Made by a program: the position numbers and the translations under genes. Of a stretch of 64,000 bases of DNA, positions 16,235 through 27,262 are shown piece after piece; position 1 is the first letter of the stretch; every line of letters starts with the position of its first letter. The stretch is from Cryobacterium sinapicolor (lineage in GTDB: Bacteria; Actinomycetota; Actinomycetes; Actinomycetales; Microbacteriaceae): contig NZ_SOGQ01000015.1 in assembly GCF_004403465.1 (NCBI RefSeq), forward strand, positions 1 to 64,000, read 5' to 3'. Below the pieces are notes generated by a model. It was not told the DNA's origin, searched no databases, and saw nothing but the letters and a program-made list of their open reading frames with translations.

Positions 16235-16774
16235 CTAGACCTGCTCGACGGTGACGCTCTCGATGACAACTTCGGTCAGCGGACGGTCGCGGCCGTCCGT
16301 GGGCACGGTCGCGAGCTTCGCGACGATCGCACGGGAGTCCTCGTCTTCGACGGCGCCGAAGATGGTGTGCTTGCCCTGCAACCACGTGGTCGGCACGACG
16401 GTGATGAAGAACTGCGAACCGTTGGTTCCGTGTCCGCCCTGGATGCCGGCATTCGCCATGGCCAGCACGTACGGCTGCGTGAAGTCGAGGTCGGGGTTGA
16501 TTTCATCGTCGAACTGGTAGCCCGGTCCCCCGGTGCCCTGGCCGAGCGGGTCGCCGGCCTGGATCATGAAGTCCTTGATGATGCGGTGGAAGACCGTGCC
16601 GTCATAGAGGGGAGCGGTGGAGGTCTGACCGGTGGCCGGGTGCTTCCACTCGATCTCGCCGGTTGCGAGACCGACGAAGTTCTTGACGGTCTTCGGCGCG
16701 TGATTGCCGAAGAGGTTGACCTTGATCGGTCCCAGGGTGGTATTGAGCGTTGCGACAGCGGTGTGCTTAGACAT
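16235..16774 (-). CDS. ppiA: Cyclophilin-type peptidyl-prolyl isomerase
   Basis: A 179-residue cytosolic cyclophilin that speeds cis-trans isomerisation of prolyl bonds. Typical segments are present: K-T-V-K-N-F-V-G-L, F-H-R-I-I-K-D-F-M-I-Q-G/A-G-D, G-S-Q-F-F-I-T and W-L-Q-G-K-H-T-I-F-G. The chosen start is the ATG before S-K-H-T-A-V-A-T-L-N-T. The frame stays open for about 46 codons upstream, but that part has no family character. The 125-base gap to the divergent gene at 16900 should hold both promoters. Confidence 0.9.
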   Translation of the reverse strand: MSKHTAVATLNTTLGPIKVNLFGNHAPKTVKNFVGLATGEIEWKHPATGQTSTAPLYDGTVFHRIIKDFMIQAGDPLGQGTGGPGYQFDDEINPDLDFTQPYVLAMANAGIQGGHGTNGSQFFITVVPTTWLQGKHTIFGAVEDEDSRAIVAKLATVPTDGRDRPLTEVVIESVTVEQV

Positions 16775-16899
16775 GGTCACAATTCTTGCACAGCCGGATT
16801 GGTCGATTCCGATCGACACCGGCTCTACCCAGAGCCCTCCCAGACGATTGCGTGGCAAGATGGACAGTGTTCGCCACATGACATCGATGGAGGGTCCAG

Positions 16900-17439
16900 A
16901 TGAGCCTGTCACGCAAGCGCCGCAAGGAACTTACACGGCTGCGTAAGAGCGCAGACGAATTATGGAACAACCAGCAGGAAGTGCTTGAGCGTGCGAACGC
17001 CATTGCACGGGAGGCCAGCCGTCAGGCCGGCATCCTCACCCGCGAAGAAGTAGCACCGCGCGTGCGTGAAAGCTACGAGCACCTCGTGCGCCCCGGGGTG
17101 CAGGCCACTCAGGAACTCGCCGAAGGTGTGCGCCACCAGGTCGTCGACCGGGTGCTGCCCGGGATCGGCAGCGGCATAGGCACGGCCATCGGCTCCGTGA
17201 TGAGCGTCGGCGACATCGCCCGCGATGCCCGCGTGCGCGCGGCACTGAACCGGATCCGGTTCCAGAAGCCCGTCGTGATGGAGAAGAAGGGCCCCGGCGC
17301 CGGGACGTACATCGCGCTCGGTGTCGCCCTGGCAGCCGTCGCGGGCGTGGCATACGCGGTCTGGCAGACTTTCCGCGCCGACGACGAGTTATGGGTAGCT
17401 GAAGACGAGCCCGCCGTGGCGTCGTCGGTCGAAGACTAG
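16900..17439 (+). CDS. Unknown helical protein with C-terminal membrane helix
   Basis: A 179-residue protein I cannot assign. It has a very basic start (S-R-K-R-R-K-E-L), a long charged helix likely to form a coiled coil (about 5-60), a Gly-rich middle (G-I-G-S-G-I-G-T-A-I-G), a second basic region and one hydrophobic helix near 136-156 followed by an acidic tail. This suggests a tail-anchored protein with most of its mass in the cytoplasm. GGAGG lies a few bases before the ATG. A strong terminator follows, so it is a single-gene unit. Confidence 0.7.
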   Translation: MSLSRKRRKELTRLRKSADELWNNQQEVLERANAIAREASRQAGILTREEVAPRVRESYEHLVRPGVQATQELAEGVRHQVVDRVLPGIGSGIGTAIGSVMSVGDIARDARVRAALNRIRFQKPVVMEKKGPGAGTYIALGVALAAVAGVAYAVWQTFRADDELWVAEDEPAVASSVED

Positions 17440-17450
17440 ACCTCAGCCAG

Positions 17451-17496
17451 AAAAGGGGAGGGCTCGCATCCAGTGGATGCGAGCCCTCCTCTTTTT
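17451..17496 (+). terminator. Strong rho-independent terminator
   Basis: Perfect 15-bp stem: GGAGGGCTCGCATCC at 17457-17471 pairs with 17475-17489 around AGT, then TCTTTTT. It ends the 16900 gene. AAAA before the stem gives some function on the other strand. Confidence 0.88.
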
Positions 17497-17711
17497 CGTG
17501 CTGGGCCGAGGTTTGGGGACGCTGGAGGGGGCTGTGGCCGATGAGAGCCCCTGTGCCCGCTCAGGGGGCCCTGGGGGCCGGGGGCTAGAACTTGTGGCTG
17601 GGTTGCCAGGAACGGCTTGTGGAGGCGCTCCGCGCCTCCGAGCCACGGAGAGCCCCTCCGCTCGCTCCTTCGTCGCTCACTGCGCGTTCGATTCGCGGCG
17701 TTCTAATAAAT
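17497..17711. other. Gene-free spacer with a GC-rich hairpin
   Basis: About 215 bases without a supportable gene. It holds the palindrome GGAGGCG-CTCCG-CGCCTCC at 17621-17639 and G-rich stretches. No promoter was recognised. Confidence 0.5.
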
Positions 17712-17752
17712 GAAGAACGCCCGGCCCCAAAAAGCGGGGCCGGGCGTTCTTC
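17712..17752 (-). terminator. Terminator of the tRNA-Ile/tRNA-Ala unit
   Basis: Perfect 17-bp stem: GAAGAACGCCCGGCCCC at 17712-17728 pairs with 17736-17752 around a 7-base loop. It starts five bases after the 3' end of tRNA-Ala. The minus-strand tail is AT-rich (ATTTATT) and not a pure T run. Confidence 0.75.
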
Positions 17753-17757
17753 ACTTG

Positions 17758-17830
17758 TGGAGCCACGGGGAATCGAACCCCGGACCTCCTGCTTGCAAAG
17801 CAGGCGCTCTACCAATTGAGCTATGGCCCC
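17758..17830 (-). tRNA. tRNA-Ala (anticodon TGC)
   Basis: A 73-nt minus-strand cloverleaf. The acceptor arms are GGGGCCA and TGGCTCC with an A discriminator, the D-arm is GCTC...GAGC, the anticodon loop is TTTGCAA, and the T-arm contains GGTTCGATTCC. CCA is not encoded. It follows tRNA-Ile by 46 bases, the usual Ile-Ala pair, here outside any rRNA operon. Confidence 0.96.
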
Positions 17831-17876
17831 GCATGATCAGCGGAGCGTGTACTGCAGTGTTGAAATTGTTCTTGCG

Positions 17877-17950
17877 TGGGGATACCGGGATTTGAACCTG
17901 GGACCTCTTCGTTATCAGCGAAGCGCTCTAACCAACTGAGCTATATCCCC
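17877..17950 (-). tRNA. tRNA-Ile (anticodon GAT)
   Basis: A 74-nt minus-strand cloverleaf. The acceptor arms are GGGGATA and TATCCCC with an A discriminator, the anticodon loop carries GAT, and the T-arm contains GGTTCAAATCC. CCA is not encoded. It precedes tRNA-Ala in the same unit. Confidence 0.96.
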
Positions 17951-17966
17951 CTAATGGGCAGGTTAG

Positions 17967-17996
17967 AGACTACCCGATGCGGCGGGATTCTCCCAA
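17967..17996 (-). promoter_or_regulatory. Promoter of the tRNA-Ile/tRNA-Ala unit
   Basis: On the minus strand TTGGGA (17991-17996), an 18-base spacer and TAGTCT (17967-17972) lie 17 bases before the tRNA-Ile 5' end. Spacing and distance fit a housekeeping sigma promoter. Confidence 0.5.
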
Positions 17997-18034
17997 TCGA
18001 GCCGTGAAGCGACCCGGTCGAGAGAATCCGACGA

Positions 18035-18434
18035 CTAGTTGTTGGTGAAGCCGACGAGCAGACCCCCGGTGATCTTCACGCTCAGGTTGTAGAGGACCGC
18101 GTAAACGGCCCCCAGTGCGGTGATGACGACCGTGTTCAAGATGGCCACCACGAAGGCGAAGCCCATCACGTTGCCGATCGACAGGATGCTGGCCAGGTCG
18201 GAGGAGGCACCGGCGATATCGGTGTACAGGTCGTCGACCTTGCCGAAGATGCCCGTTCCGTTCAGGATCGTGAAGATCAGGAACGTGGCGACGATCGTGA
18301 CGATGGCCAGACACAGCGCGATCAGGAAGGACAGTTTGACGGCCGACCAGAAATCCACGTAGACGAGCTTGAGCCGCACCTGCTTGGTCGCGGCCGGCTT
18401 GCGGCTGGATTTCTTGGCGAGCTTTTCAGCGACA

Positions 18435-18442
<8 letters not shown>
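18035..18442 (-). CDS. DUF3566 membrane protein
   Basis: A 135-residue protein with a basic N-terminus (K-K-S-S-R-K) and two hydrophobic helices (about 38-60 and 96-118), the standard DUF3566 layout. It directly follows gyrA in many actinobacteria. Its function is not established. The ATG overlaps the gyrA stop by eight bases, so it is translationally coupled to gyrase. Confidence 0.88.
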
Positions 18443-21069
<2,627 letters not shown>

Positions 21070-21080
<11 letters not shown>

Positions 21081-23046
21081 GGAAACGCACGTCCTTCGCG
21101 TTCTTCTGGATGAAGTTGCGGCGGGACTCGACGTCCTCGCCCATCAGGGTGGAGAAGATTTCATCGGCGGCGGCAGCGTCGTCGAGGGTGACCTGCAGCA
21201 GGGTGCGGGATTCGGGAGCCATCGTGGTTTCCCACAGTTCCTTGTAGTCCATCTCGCCCAGACCCTTGTAGCGCTGGATCCCGTTGTCCTTGGGGATGCG
21301 CTTGCCGGCCGCGGCACCGTCTTCCAGCAGCGCGTCCCGCTCCCGGTCGGAATAGACATACTCGTGTGCGGAGTTCGCCCACTTGAGGCGGTACAGCGGC
21401 GGCTGAGCCAGGTACACGTACCCCAAATCGATCAAAGGACGCATATACCGGAACAGCAATGTGAGCAGCAGGGTCGTGATGTGCTGCCCGTCGACATCGG
21501 CGTCGGCCATCAAAACGATCTTGTGGTACCGCACCTTGTCGGGGTTGAACTCCTCACCCATGCCGGCGCCGAACGCCGTGATCATGGCCTGCACCTCGGC
21601 GTTGCCGAGCGCCCGGTCGAGCCGGGCTTTCTCCACGTTCAGGATCTTGCCGCGTAGCGGCAAGATGGCCTGGAACTCGGGGTTGCGGCCCTGCACCGCG
21701 GAACCGCCGGCCGAGTCGCCCTCCACAATGAAGATTTCAGAAAGGGACGGGTCCTTGCTCTGGCAGTCCTTGAGCTTGCCGGGCATGCCGCCACCCTCGA
21801 GAAGTCCCTTTCGCCGAGCCGTCTCGCGAGCCTTGCGGGCGGCCATCCGGGCGTTGGATGCCTGCAGCGCCTTGCGGATGATCTCCCGCGCCGGATTGGG
21901 GTTGCGGTTGAACCAATCAGAGAGCTGATCGTTGGCGACCTTCTGCACGAAAGATTTCGCCTCCGTGTTGCCCAGCTTGGTCTTCGTCTGGCCCTCGAAC
22001 TGAGGTTCGGCGAGTTTGATCGAGACCACGGCGGTCAGACCCTCGCGCACGTCGTCACCGGTGAGGTTGTCGTCTTTATCTTTCAGGATGCCCTTCTCCC
22101 GGGCGTACTTGTTGACGAGCGTGGTGAGCGCGGCGCGGAAACCCTCTTCATGGGTCCCACCCTCGTGGGTGTTGATCGTGTTCGCGTAGGTGTGCACGCT
22201 CTCGGTGTACGCGGTGGTCCACTGCATGGCCACCTCGAGCGCCATCTTGCGTTCGTGGTCCTCCCACTCGAAGGAAATGATGTCGTCGTTGACCAGGTCG
22301 GCCTTCTTCGCCTTGTTGAGGTATTCGACATAGTCGACGAGGCCGTTCTCGTACAGGAAGTTCTTGGTGACCGGCTTCCCCTCGTCGTCGAGATTCTCCG
22401 GACGCTCGTCGGTGAGCGTAAGGCTGAGTCCCTTGTTCAGGAAGCCCATCTGCTGGAAACGGGCCCGCAGGGTCTCAAAGTCGAAGACCGTGGTCTCGAA
22501 GGTCTCGGAGCTCGGCCAGAACGTGATGGTGGTGCCGGTTTCATCCGAAACCTCGTCCATGGTCAGGGGAGCGTTGGGCACGCCGTCGTGGAAGCTCTGA
22601 CGCCAGACGTGGCCCTGACGACGCACCTCGACCTCGAGGCGGCTCGACAAGGCGTTGACGACCGAGCTGCCCACGCCGTGCAGCCCGCCGGACACCGAGT
22701 AACCGCCACCGCCGAACTTGCCGCCGGCGTGCAACACGGTGAGCACGACCTCAACGGTCGAGCGGCCCTCCGCCTTGTGAATATCGACCGGGATTCCGCG
22801 GCCGTTGTCGGCGACGCGAACGGCGCCATCCGCCAGTATCCTGATGTCGATGGTGTCGCAATGACCGGCGAGGGCCTCGTCGACGGAGTTGTCCACGATT
22901 TCGTAGACGAGGTGGTGGAGGCCGCGCGGTCCGGTTGACCCGATGTACATTCCGGGTCGTTTACGAACGGCTTCAAGTCCCTCGAGAACCTGGATATCGT
23001 CTGCGCCGTATCCGTGCTCCGGCTCGATCTGTGGGTCAACTGACAT
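21070..23046 (-). CDS. gyrB: DNA gyrase subunit B
   Basis: A 658-residue ATPase subunit of gyrase. The GHKL ATP site shows E-I-V-D-N-S-V-D-E and D-N-G-R-G-I-P. The TOPRIM domain shows E-G-D-S-A-G-G and P-L-R-G-K-I-L-N, with D-A-D-V-D-G binding metal. The C-terminal end Y-K-G-L-G-E-M is typical. With GyrA it introduces negative supercoils. The ATG at 23046 gives the family length. A 121-base gap to the dciA-like gene should hold the gyrBA promoter, but none was clear. Confidence 0.97.
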
Positions 23047-23167
23047 CTGTAATGGGGCTCCTGACCGTCGCGCGGGCGACCCTTTAGCCTACCAAACGAG
23101 CCAAGCCGTGCGGGCCAAATCGGGCATCTGCGGCGTTTAATGCACCGGGTTGACCTGTTTTGGCCAG

Positions 23168-23656
23168 TTACCCGTAGGTATCGCGTGGACCGCGCCCTGG
23201 GATTGATCTGGGGCCCTTTTTCCAGGAGGGGGCGTTAGGTCCCTGAAAACGGATCGACTCGATCCCGGCGTCCGGAAACTTCACCGCGATGTGGGTCATG
23301 ATCTCCACCCGCATCATGCGCAGCTGCGTCGCCCAGGCCGTCGACTCGCACTGCACCGTCAGAACACCGTCGTCGATTCCGGCCGGGGTGGAGTGTTTCG
23401 ACGTCTCCTCGCCGGCCAGCAGGGTCCAGGAGGCCAGCAGTTCGGATTGAGCCAGCGGCGAGTTCCAGCCCAACTGTAATGTGAGCGAGTCGATCGTGTC
23501 GCTCAGCCCTCGCGGATCCCGCCCCGCACCGAACGGAACGCTCGAGCCGATGTCAACGCCGGTACGACGGCGGGAACGACTGCGCTTGGCGTTCGGATCA
23601 CCGAATACGTCCTTGAAACGCAGGTAGACCCGGGAGGCCTCACTCGGCTCAGCCAT
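23168..23656 (-). CDS. dciA: DUF721/DciA-like helicase-operator protein
   Basis: A 162-residue protein with a disordered, Arg/Lys-rich N-terminus (K-R-S-R-S-R-R-R) and a C-terminal DUF721 domain (about 60-140: W-x-x-L-A-G-E-E, L-T-V-Q-C-E-S-T-A-W-A-T-Q-L). DUF721/DciA proteins help load or activate the DnaB helicase in bacteria lacking DnaC; the matching dnaB is at 50.2 kb. Its place between recF and gyrB is conserved in actinobacteria. The start overlaps the recF end by eight bases. Confidence 0.82.
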   Translation of the reverse strand: MAEPSEASRVYLRFKDVFGDPNAKRSRSRRRTGVDIGSSVPFGAGRDPRGLSDTIDSLTLQLGWNSPLAQSELLASWTLLAGEETSKHSTPAGIDDGVLTVQCESTAWATQLRMMRVEIMTHIAVKFPDAGIESIRFQGPNAPSWKKGPRSIPGRGPRDTYG

Positions 23657-24836
23657 CGACGACCGCCCCGGCGTGGATGCGGATGGTGCGCGCGGTGAGC
23701 TCCTCCGGCACGTCTTCGAGCACGGCCGCGGTGATCAGGACCTGTTCGAAGCCGGTGATGGCAGCCGCCAGGCGGCGCCGGCGACTCAGATCCAGTTCGG
23801 CAAAGACGTCGTCGAGGATCAGGACCGGGTCGCCCGTCGTCGAATCCCGGCGCAATAGCTCAGCCGAGGCCAGTTTCAGGGCAAGGGCGAACGACCAGGA
23901 TTCGCCGTGGCTGGCGTAGCCCTTGGCCGGCAGGGAATTGAGCACAAACACCAGGTCGTCCCGGTGCGGCCCGACGAGGGTCATTCCTCGGTCGAGTTCC
24001 TTGCGGCGCAGACCGGCCAGCGCAGCTCGGAACGAGTCCGCGGTGGTTGAGCCTGTCAAAACCGAGCCCGTCGAAACCGGCCCTGGAGAAACCGTGCGTG
24101 TCGACGTCACGGCCTCAAGGGCCGCGTCCTCGTCGGCACCCAGGATGCTGAGCGACGGCACCAGCATCGGCCCATGGTCTTCTCCCGCGACCGCCCGGTA
24201 CGCGGTGCCCAGTGGTTCACCGAGCAGGCGCACGAGGTCGGCCCGCTCATCGATGAGTTCGGAGCCGAGAGCCACGAGCCGGTCGTCCCAGATTTCCAAG
24301 GTTCCGAGCTGGGTGGTGCGCAGACCGGACGCCCGCGCCGACTTCAGGAGGGTGTTCCGCTGGCGTAGCACCCGGTCATAGTCGGCCAGGACTCCGGCAA
24401 GCCGAGGGGTCCGCAGCACGAGCAGCTGATCGAGGAAGCGACGACGCCCGGACGGGTCGCCTCGAATCAGGGCGAGGTCTTCCGGGGCGAACAGCACGCT
24501 GGAGAAGAAGCGGGTGAGTTCCCGGGTCTTGATCACCGATCGATTGACCTGGGCCCGGTTCAGGCCCGAACGGTTGATCTGCACCTCGGTCAGGATTTCG
24601 CGCCCATTGTACTCGAGTGTGGCTCGGATGATGCCGGCGTCCTGCCCAGCCCGGATCATGGCCGACGTGGTGGAGACCCGGTGCGAGCCGAGGGTGCTGA
24701 GAAATCCCAACGCCTCGACGAGATTGGTCTTGCCCTGGCCGTTGCGGCCCACGATCAGATTCGGTCCCGGCGCGAACGACACCTCGACCTGCGCATAGTT
24801 GCGGAAGTCGGTCAGCGAGAGGTGTTGGACCCGCAC
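23649..24836 (-). CDS. recF: RecF recombination mediator, with repeat-encoded insertion
   Basis: A 395-residue SMC-like ATPase that helps load RecA at gaps. Walker A is G-R-N-G-Q-G-K-T (30-37), Walker B is P-V-L-I-L-D-D-V, and the signature region is also visible. Residues of about 243-268 are Ser/Thr/Gly/Val-rich (P-V-S-T-G-S-V-L-T-G-S-T-T) and are encoded by the dispersed repeat found elsewhere in the window, inserted in frame. The ATPase motifs are intact, so the protein is probably functional. It overlaps the dciA-like gene, and gnd is five bases upstream. Confidence 0.94.
   Translation of the reverse strand: MRVQHLSLTDFRNYAQVEVSFAPGPNLIVGRNGQGKTNLVEALGFLSTLGSHRVSTTSAMIRAGQDAGIIRATLEYNGREILTEVQINRSGLNRAQVNRSVIKTRELTRFFSSVLFAPEDLALIRGDPSGRRRFLDQLLVLRTPRLAGVLADYDRVLRQRNTLLKSARASGLRTTQLGTLEIWDDRLVALGSELIDERADLVRLLGEPLGTAYRAVAGEDHGPMLVPSLSILGADEDAALEAVTSTRTVSPGPVSTGSVLTGSTTADSFRAALAGLRRKELDRGMTLVGPHRDDLVFVLNSLPAKGYASHGESWSFALALKLASAELLRRDSTTGDPVLILDDVFAELDLSRRRRLAAAITGFEQVLITAAVLEDVPEELTARTIRIHAGAVVDG
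24033..24110 (-). repeat. Dispersed repeat inside recF
   Basis: The plus strand reads GTGGTTGAGCCTGTCAAAAC (about 24042-24061), then GAGCCCGTCGAAACCGG: two tandem units of the intergenic repeat, the first close to the copy at 84-109. A third, degenerate unit may precede them. The insertion keeps the recF frame open. Confidence 0.75.
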
Positions 24837-24841
24837 CCGGG

Positions 24842-25729
24842 TCAGTCGACCGTTTTGACGGCGTGGCCGCCGAACTGATTGCGCAGGGCTGCGACGGCCT
24901 TCATCGCGGGGGAGTCATCCTGCCGCGAGACGAACCGCGCGAAGATGGCTGCGCTGATGGTCGGGACGGGAACGGCGTTGTTGATGGCCTCTTCAATGGT
25001 CCAACGACCCTCACCGGAGTCCTCGACGAAACCCTCAATGTTCTGTAGTTTGGGGTCGTCTTCCAGAGCGTTCACGAGCAGTTCGAGCAGCCAGGACCGC
25101 ACCACGGTGCCGCGCTGCCAGGCCGTGAACACCCCGGGAACGTCAGTGATCAGATCGCTGCGTTTCTCGAGCAGTTCATAGCCCTCGGCGTATGACTGCA
25201 TGAGCGCATATTCGATGCCGTTGTGAACCATTTTCGCGTAGTGCCCAGCGCCGACCGCTCCGGCATGCACGAAGCTCTCTTCGCGCGGGCCCTCGGGGCG
25301 CAGGGCGTCGAAGACGGGCATGGCGCGTTCGACTTGCTCGGCGGAACCTCCGACCATCAGCCCGAATCCATTGGTCAGCCCCCACACACCGCCGGATACC
25401 CCGGCGTCGATGTAGTGCACACCCGTCGCCGCCAGGAGCGCGGAGTGGGCGAAATCGTCGGTGAATCGGGAGTTTCCGCCGTCGATCACCAGGTCACCGG
25501 CGGATAGCACGGTGGCCAGTTCGGCGATCACAGCAGCCGTAACGGCACCGGCCGGCACCATCACCCAGACGAGCCGCGGGGTCGGCAGGGCGGCGAGCAG
25601 TTCGGCGGTGCCGGCAACATCGGAAACTTCGGGATTCCGGTCGTACCCGGTGACCTCGACGCCGTTGCCGCGAAGGCGGTCGCGCATGTTCGCGCCCATT
25701 TTGCCGAGGCCGATGATGCCGATGTGCAT
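24842..25729 (-). CDS. gnd: 6-phosphogluconate dehydrogenase (short form)
   Basis: A 295-residue oxidoreductase converting 6-phosphogluconate to ribulose 5-phosphate and CO2 in the pentose phosphate pathway. The N-terminal Rossmann motif is I-G-L-G-K-M-G. The substrate signature is D-A-G-V-S-G-G-V-W-G, with Lys and Asn in A-K-M-V-H-N-G-I-E-Y. At about 295 residues it is the short, often NAD-linked type, not the 470-residue NADP type. The position between dnaN and recF is conserved in actinobacteria. Confidence 0.93.
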   Translation of the reverse strand: MHIGIIGLGKMGANMRDRLRGNGVEVTGYDRNPEVSDVAGTAELLAALPTPRLVWVMVPAGAVTAAVIAELATVLSAGDLVIDGGNSRFTDDFAHSALLAATGVHYIDAGVSGGVWGLTNGFGLMVGGSAEQVERAMPVFDALRPEGPREESFVHAGAVGAGHYAKMVHNGIEYALMQSYAEGYELLEKRSDLITDVPGVFTAWQRGTVVRSWLLELLVNALEDDPKLQNIEGFVEDSGEGRWTIEEAINNAVPVPTISAAIFARFVSRQDDSPAMKAVAALRNQFGGHAVKTVD

Positions 25730-25750
25730 TGCTGTCCTTCCGAGACTTCT

Positions 25751-26899
25751 CTAGCGCAACAGCAGGTTGGGCTGGAGCAGGTACTTGTAGCTGTCGGCAC
25801 CCGGCTGATCCCGTGACGTCTGGCTGGTGATCAGGACCGGACCCGGCTTATTGGGATTCTCGGTCTTCGTGAACGAGATCCGTACGAATTCCGAATGCAC
25901 CGCACCGAGCCCGTCGAGCAAAAACTGGGGTTTCAACGAAACGACAGTGTCCGTGCCGGACAGGATCGCGTCGATGGTCTCGGAGGCCTGCGCCTGCTCC
26001 GAGCCGACGGCTTCGAGAGTAAGTCCGTCGGCGGTGAAGGTGAACCGCAGGGCCGCCTCGCGCTCGAGGACCAGCTGTACTCGGCGGGTCGCCTCGATCA
26101 GGTCCGCGGTGTTCATGACGGCGTAGTTATCCACGTTCTCAGGGAACAGGCGTCGAACGGGGGGGTAGTTGCCCTTGATCAACAAAGAAGTAACGGTTTT
26201 CTTATCGGCGGTGAACGCGATGAGCTCACGGTCGTCGGTGTTGGTGATCGCGATGGAAATCGTGCCACTGTGGCCGAACGTCTTGCCGACTTCCTGCAGG
26301 GTGCGGGCAGGTACCAGGGCGGTGATGGTGGCGGTGGACGTCGTGCTGCCCTTGTCCCAATCGATGTCGCGAACGGCGACGCGGTAGCGGTCCGTGGCCA
26401 CGAGGCTGAGGCTGTTCTCGGTGATCTGGAGCTGAACACCGGTGATCACGGGCGTGACGTCGTCACGGGAGGCGGCTACGGCTACCTGGGCGACGGCAGC
26501 AGAGAATTCCTCGGCCGGGACGAGACCGGACTGTGCGCTGACCTGCGGAATGCTCGGGTATTCCTCAACCGGCATGGACAGCAGGGTGAAGCTTGCGCTG
26601 CCGCAGCTGACCGTGATCCGGGATTCATTGGTCGAGAAGCGCACCGGTGCGTTTGGCATTCGGCTGGCGATGTCGGCCAGGAGTCGTCCGGAGACGAGCA
26701 CTTTGCCGATTTCTTCGACGTCGGCGGCTATCTCGGTTTGTGCCGAGACCTCGTAGTCGAACGACGAGAGGATCAGCCCGGTGGCCGTCGCCTCGATCAG
26801 CACACCACTCAAAATGGGCAGCGTTGTGCGCTGGGGGAGGAGCTTGACAGCGAAAGAGACGGCTTCACTGAAGACGTCCCGGTTGGCCTGAAATCTCAC
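25751..26899 (-). CDS. dnaN: DNA polymerase III beta sliding clamp
   Basis: A 382-residue clamp that dimerises into a ring around DNA and tethers the replicase. It starts with GTG (M-R-F-Q-A-N-R-D-V-F) behind AGGAG eight bases upstream. Three similar domains follow, with a C-terminal partner-binding end. The S-Y-K-Y-L-L-Q-P-N-L-L-L tail is slightly different from the common P-M-R-L end. It lies 363 bases from dnaA across the main origin candidate. Confidence 0.96.
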   Translation of the reverse strand: MRFQANRDVFSEAVSFAVKLLPQRTTLPILSGVLIEATATGLILSSFDYEVSAQTEIAADVEEIGKVLVSGRLLADIASRMPNAPVRFSTNESRITVSCGSASFTLLSMPVEEYPSIPQVSAQSGLVPAEEFSAAVAQVAVAASRDDVTPVITGVQLQITENSLSLVATDRYRVAVRDIDWDKGSTTSTATITALVPARTLQEVGKTFGHSGTISIAITNTDDRELIAFTADKKTVTSLLIKGNYPPVRRLFPENVDNYAVMNTADLIEATRRVQLVLEREAALRFTFTADGLTLEAVGSEQAQASETIDAILSGTDTVVSLKPQFLLDGLGAVHSEFVRISFTKTENPNKPGPVLITSQTSRDQPGADSYKYLLQPNLLLR

Positions 26900-27262
26900 G
26901 AAGTCACTCCTGTTCGGTTAGAGACCTGGATACGGCCTCAATGGTAGTCGTGTTTCACGGAGCAACTTTTTGCAACCGCCCGGCACTAAAGGTTGTCGGA
27001 TGGAGAGAGATAGAAGTTAATTGTTAATCTTCTTAACCGGTGTGGAAACTGTGGATAACTTTGCGGATCCCGCTCAACAATTGGGAACTACAAACTTGTA
27101 ACTTGTTGGCAGCCTGTGAGCGTTAATCGCCCTTCGGTGACGTGCCCGCGTCGGGTCCGAGAGAGTTTGCACAACCTCGAGCCGAGTTTCTACAGGTTGT
27201 GCCCAGTTGTGTAAACAATTTCCACAGGGTTATCCACAGGTGTGAAAACTGAAGAAAAACCG
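26900..27262. other. Likely oriC part: dnaA-dnaN spacer with DnaA boxes and AT-rich stretch
   Basis: A 363-base gap. It has exact DnaA boxes at 27050-27058 (TGTGGATAA) and 27230-27238 (TTATCCACA), weaker ones at 27041-27049 and 27218-27226, and an AT-rich stretch at 27012-27036 (TTAATTGTTAATCTTCTTAA) that could be the unwinding element. In Streptomyces and Mycobacterium oriC lies in this interval. The dnaN promoter must also be here but was not identified. Confidence 0.75.

Noticed and set aside
15125-16903. A 592-codon plus-strand open frame
   Set aside because: It runs across the glycosyltransferase end and antisense to the rhomboid and cyclophilin genes, both of which have clear active-site motifs.
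16235-16912. A longer cyclophilin start 46 codons upstream
   Set aside because: The extra N-terminal part lacks family similarity and would overlap the divergent gene start; the ATG before S-K-H-T-A-V fits the family.
26950-26959. A parS-like half site (TGTTTCACG) in the dnaA-dnaN gap
   Set aside because: The second half of the palindrome is absent, so ParB binding is not expected.
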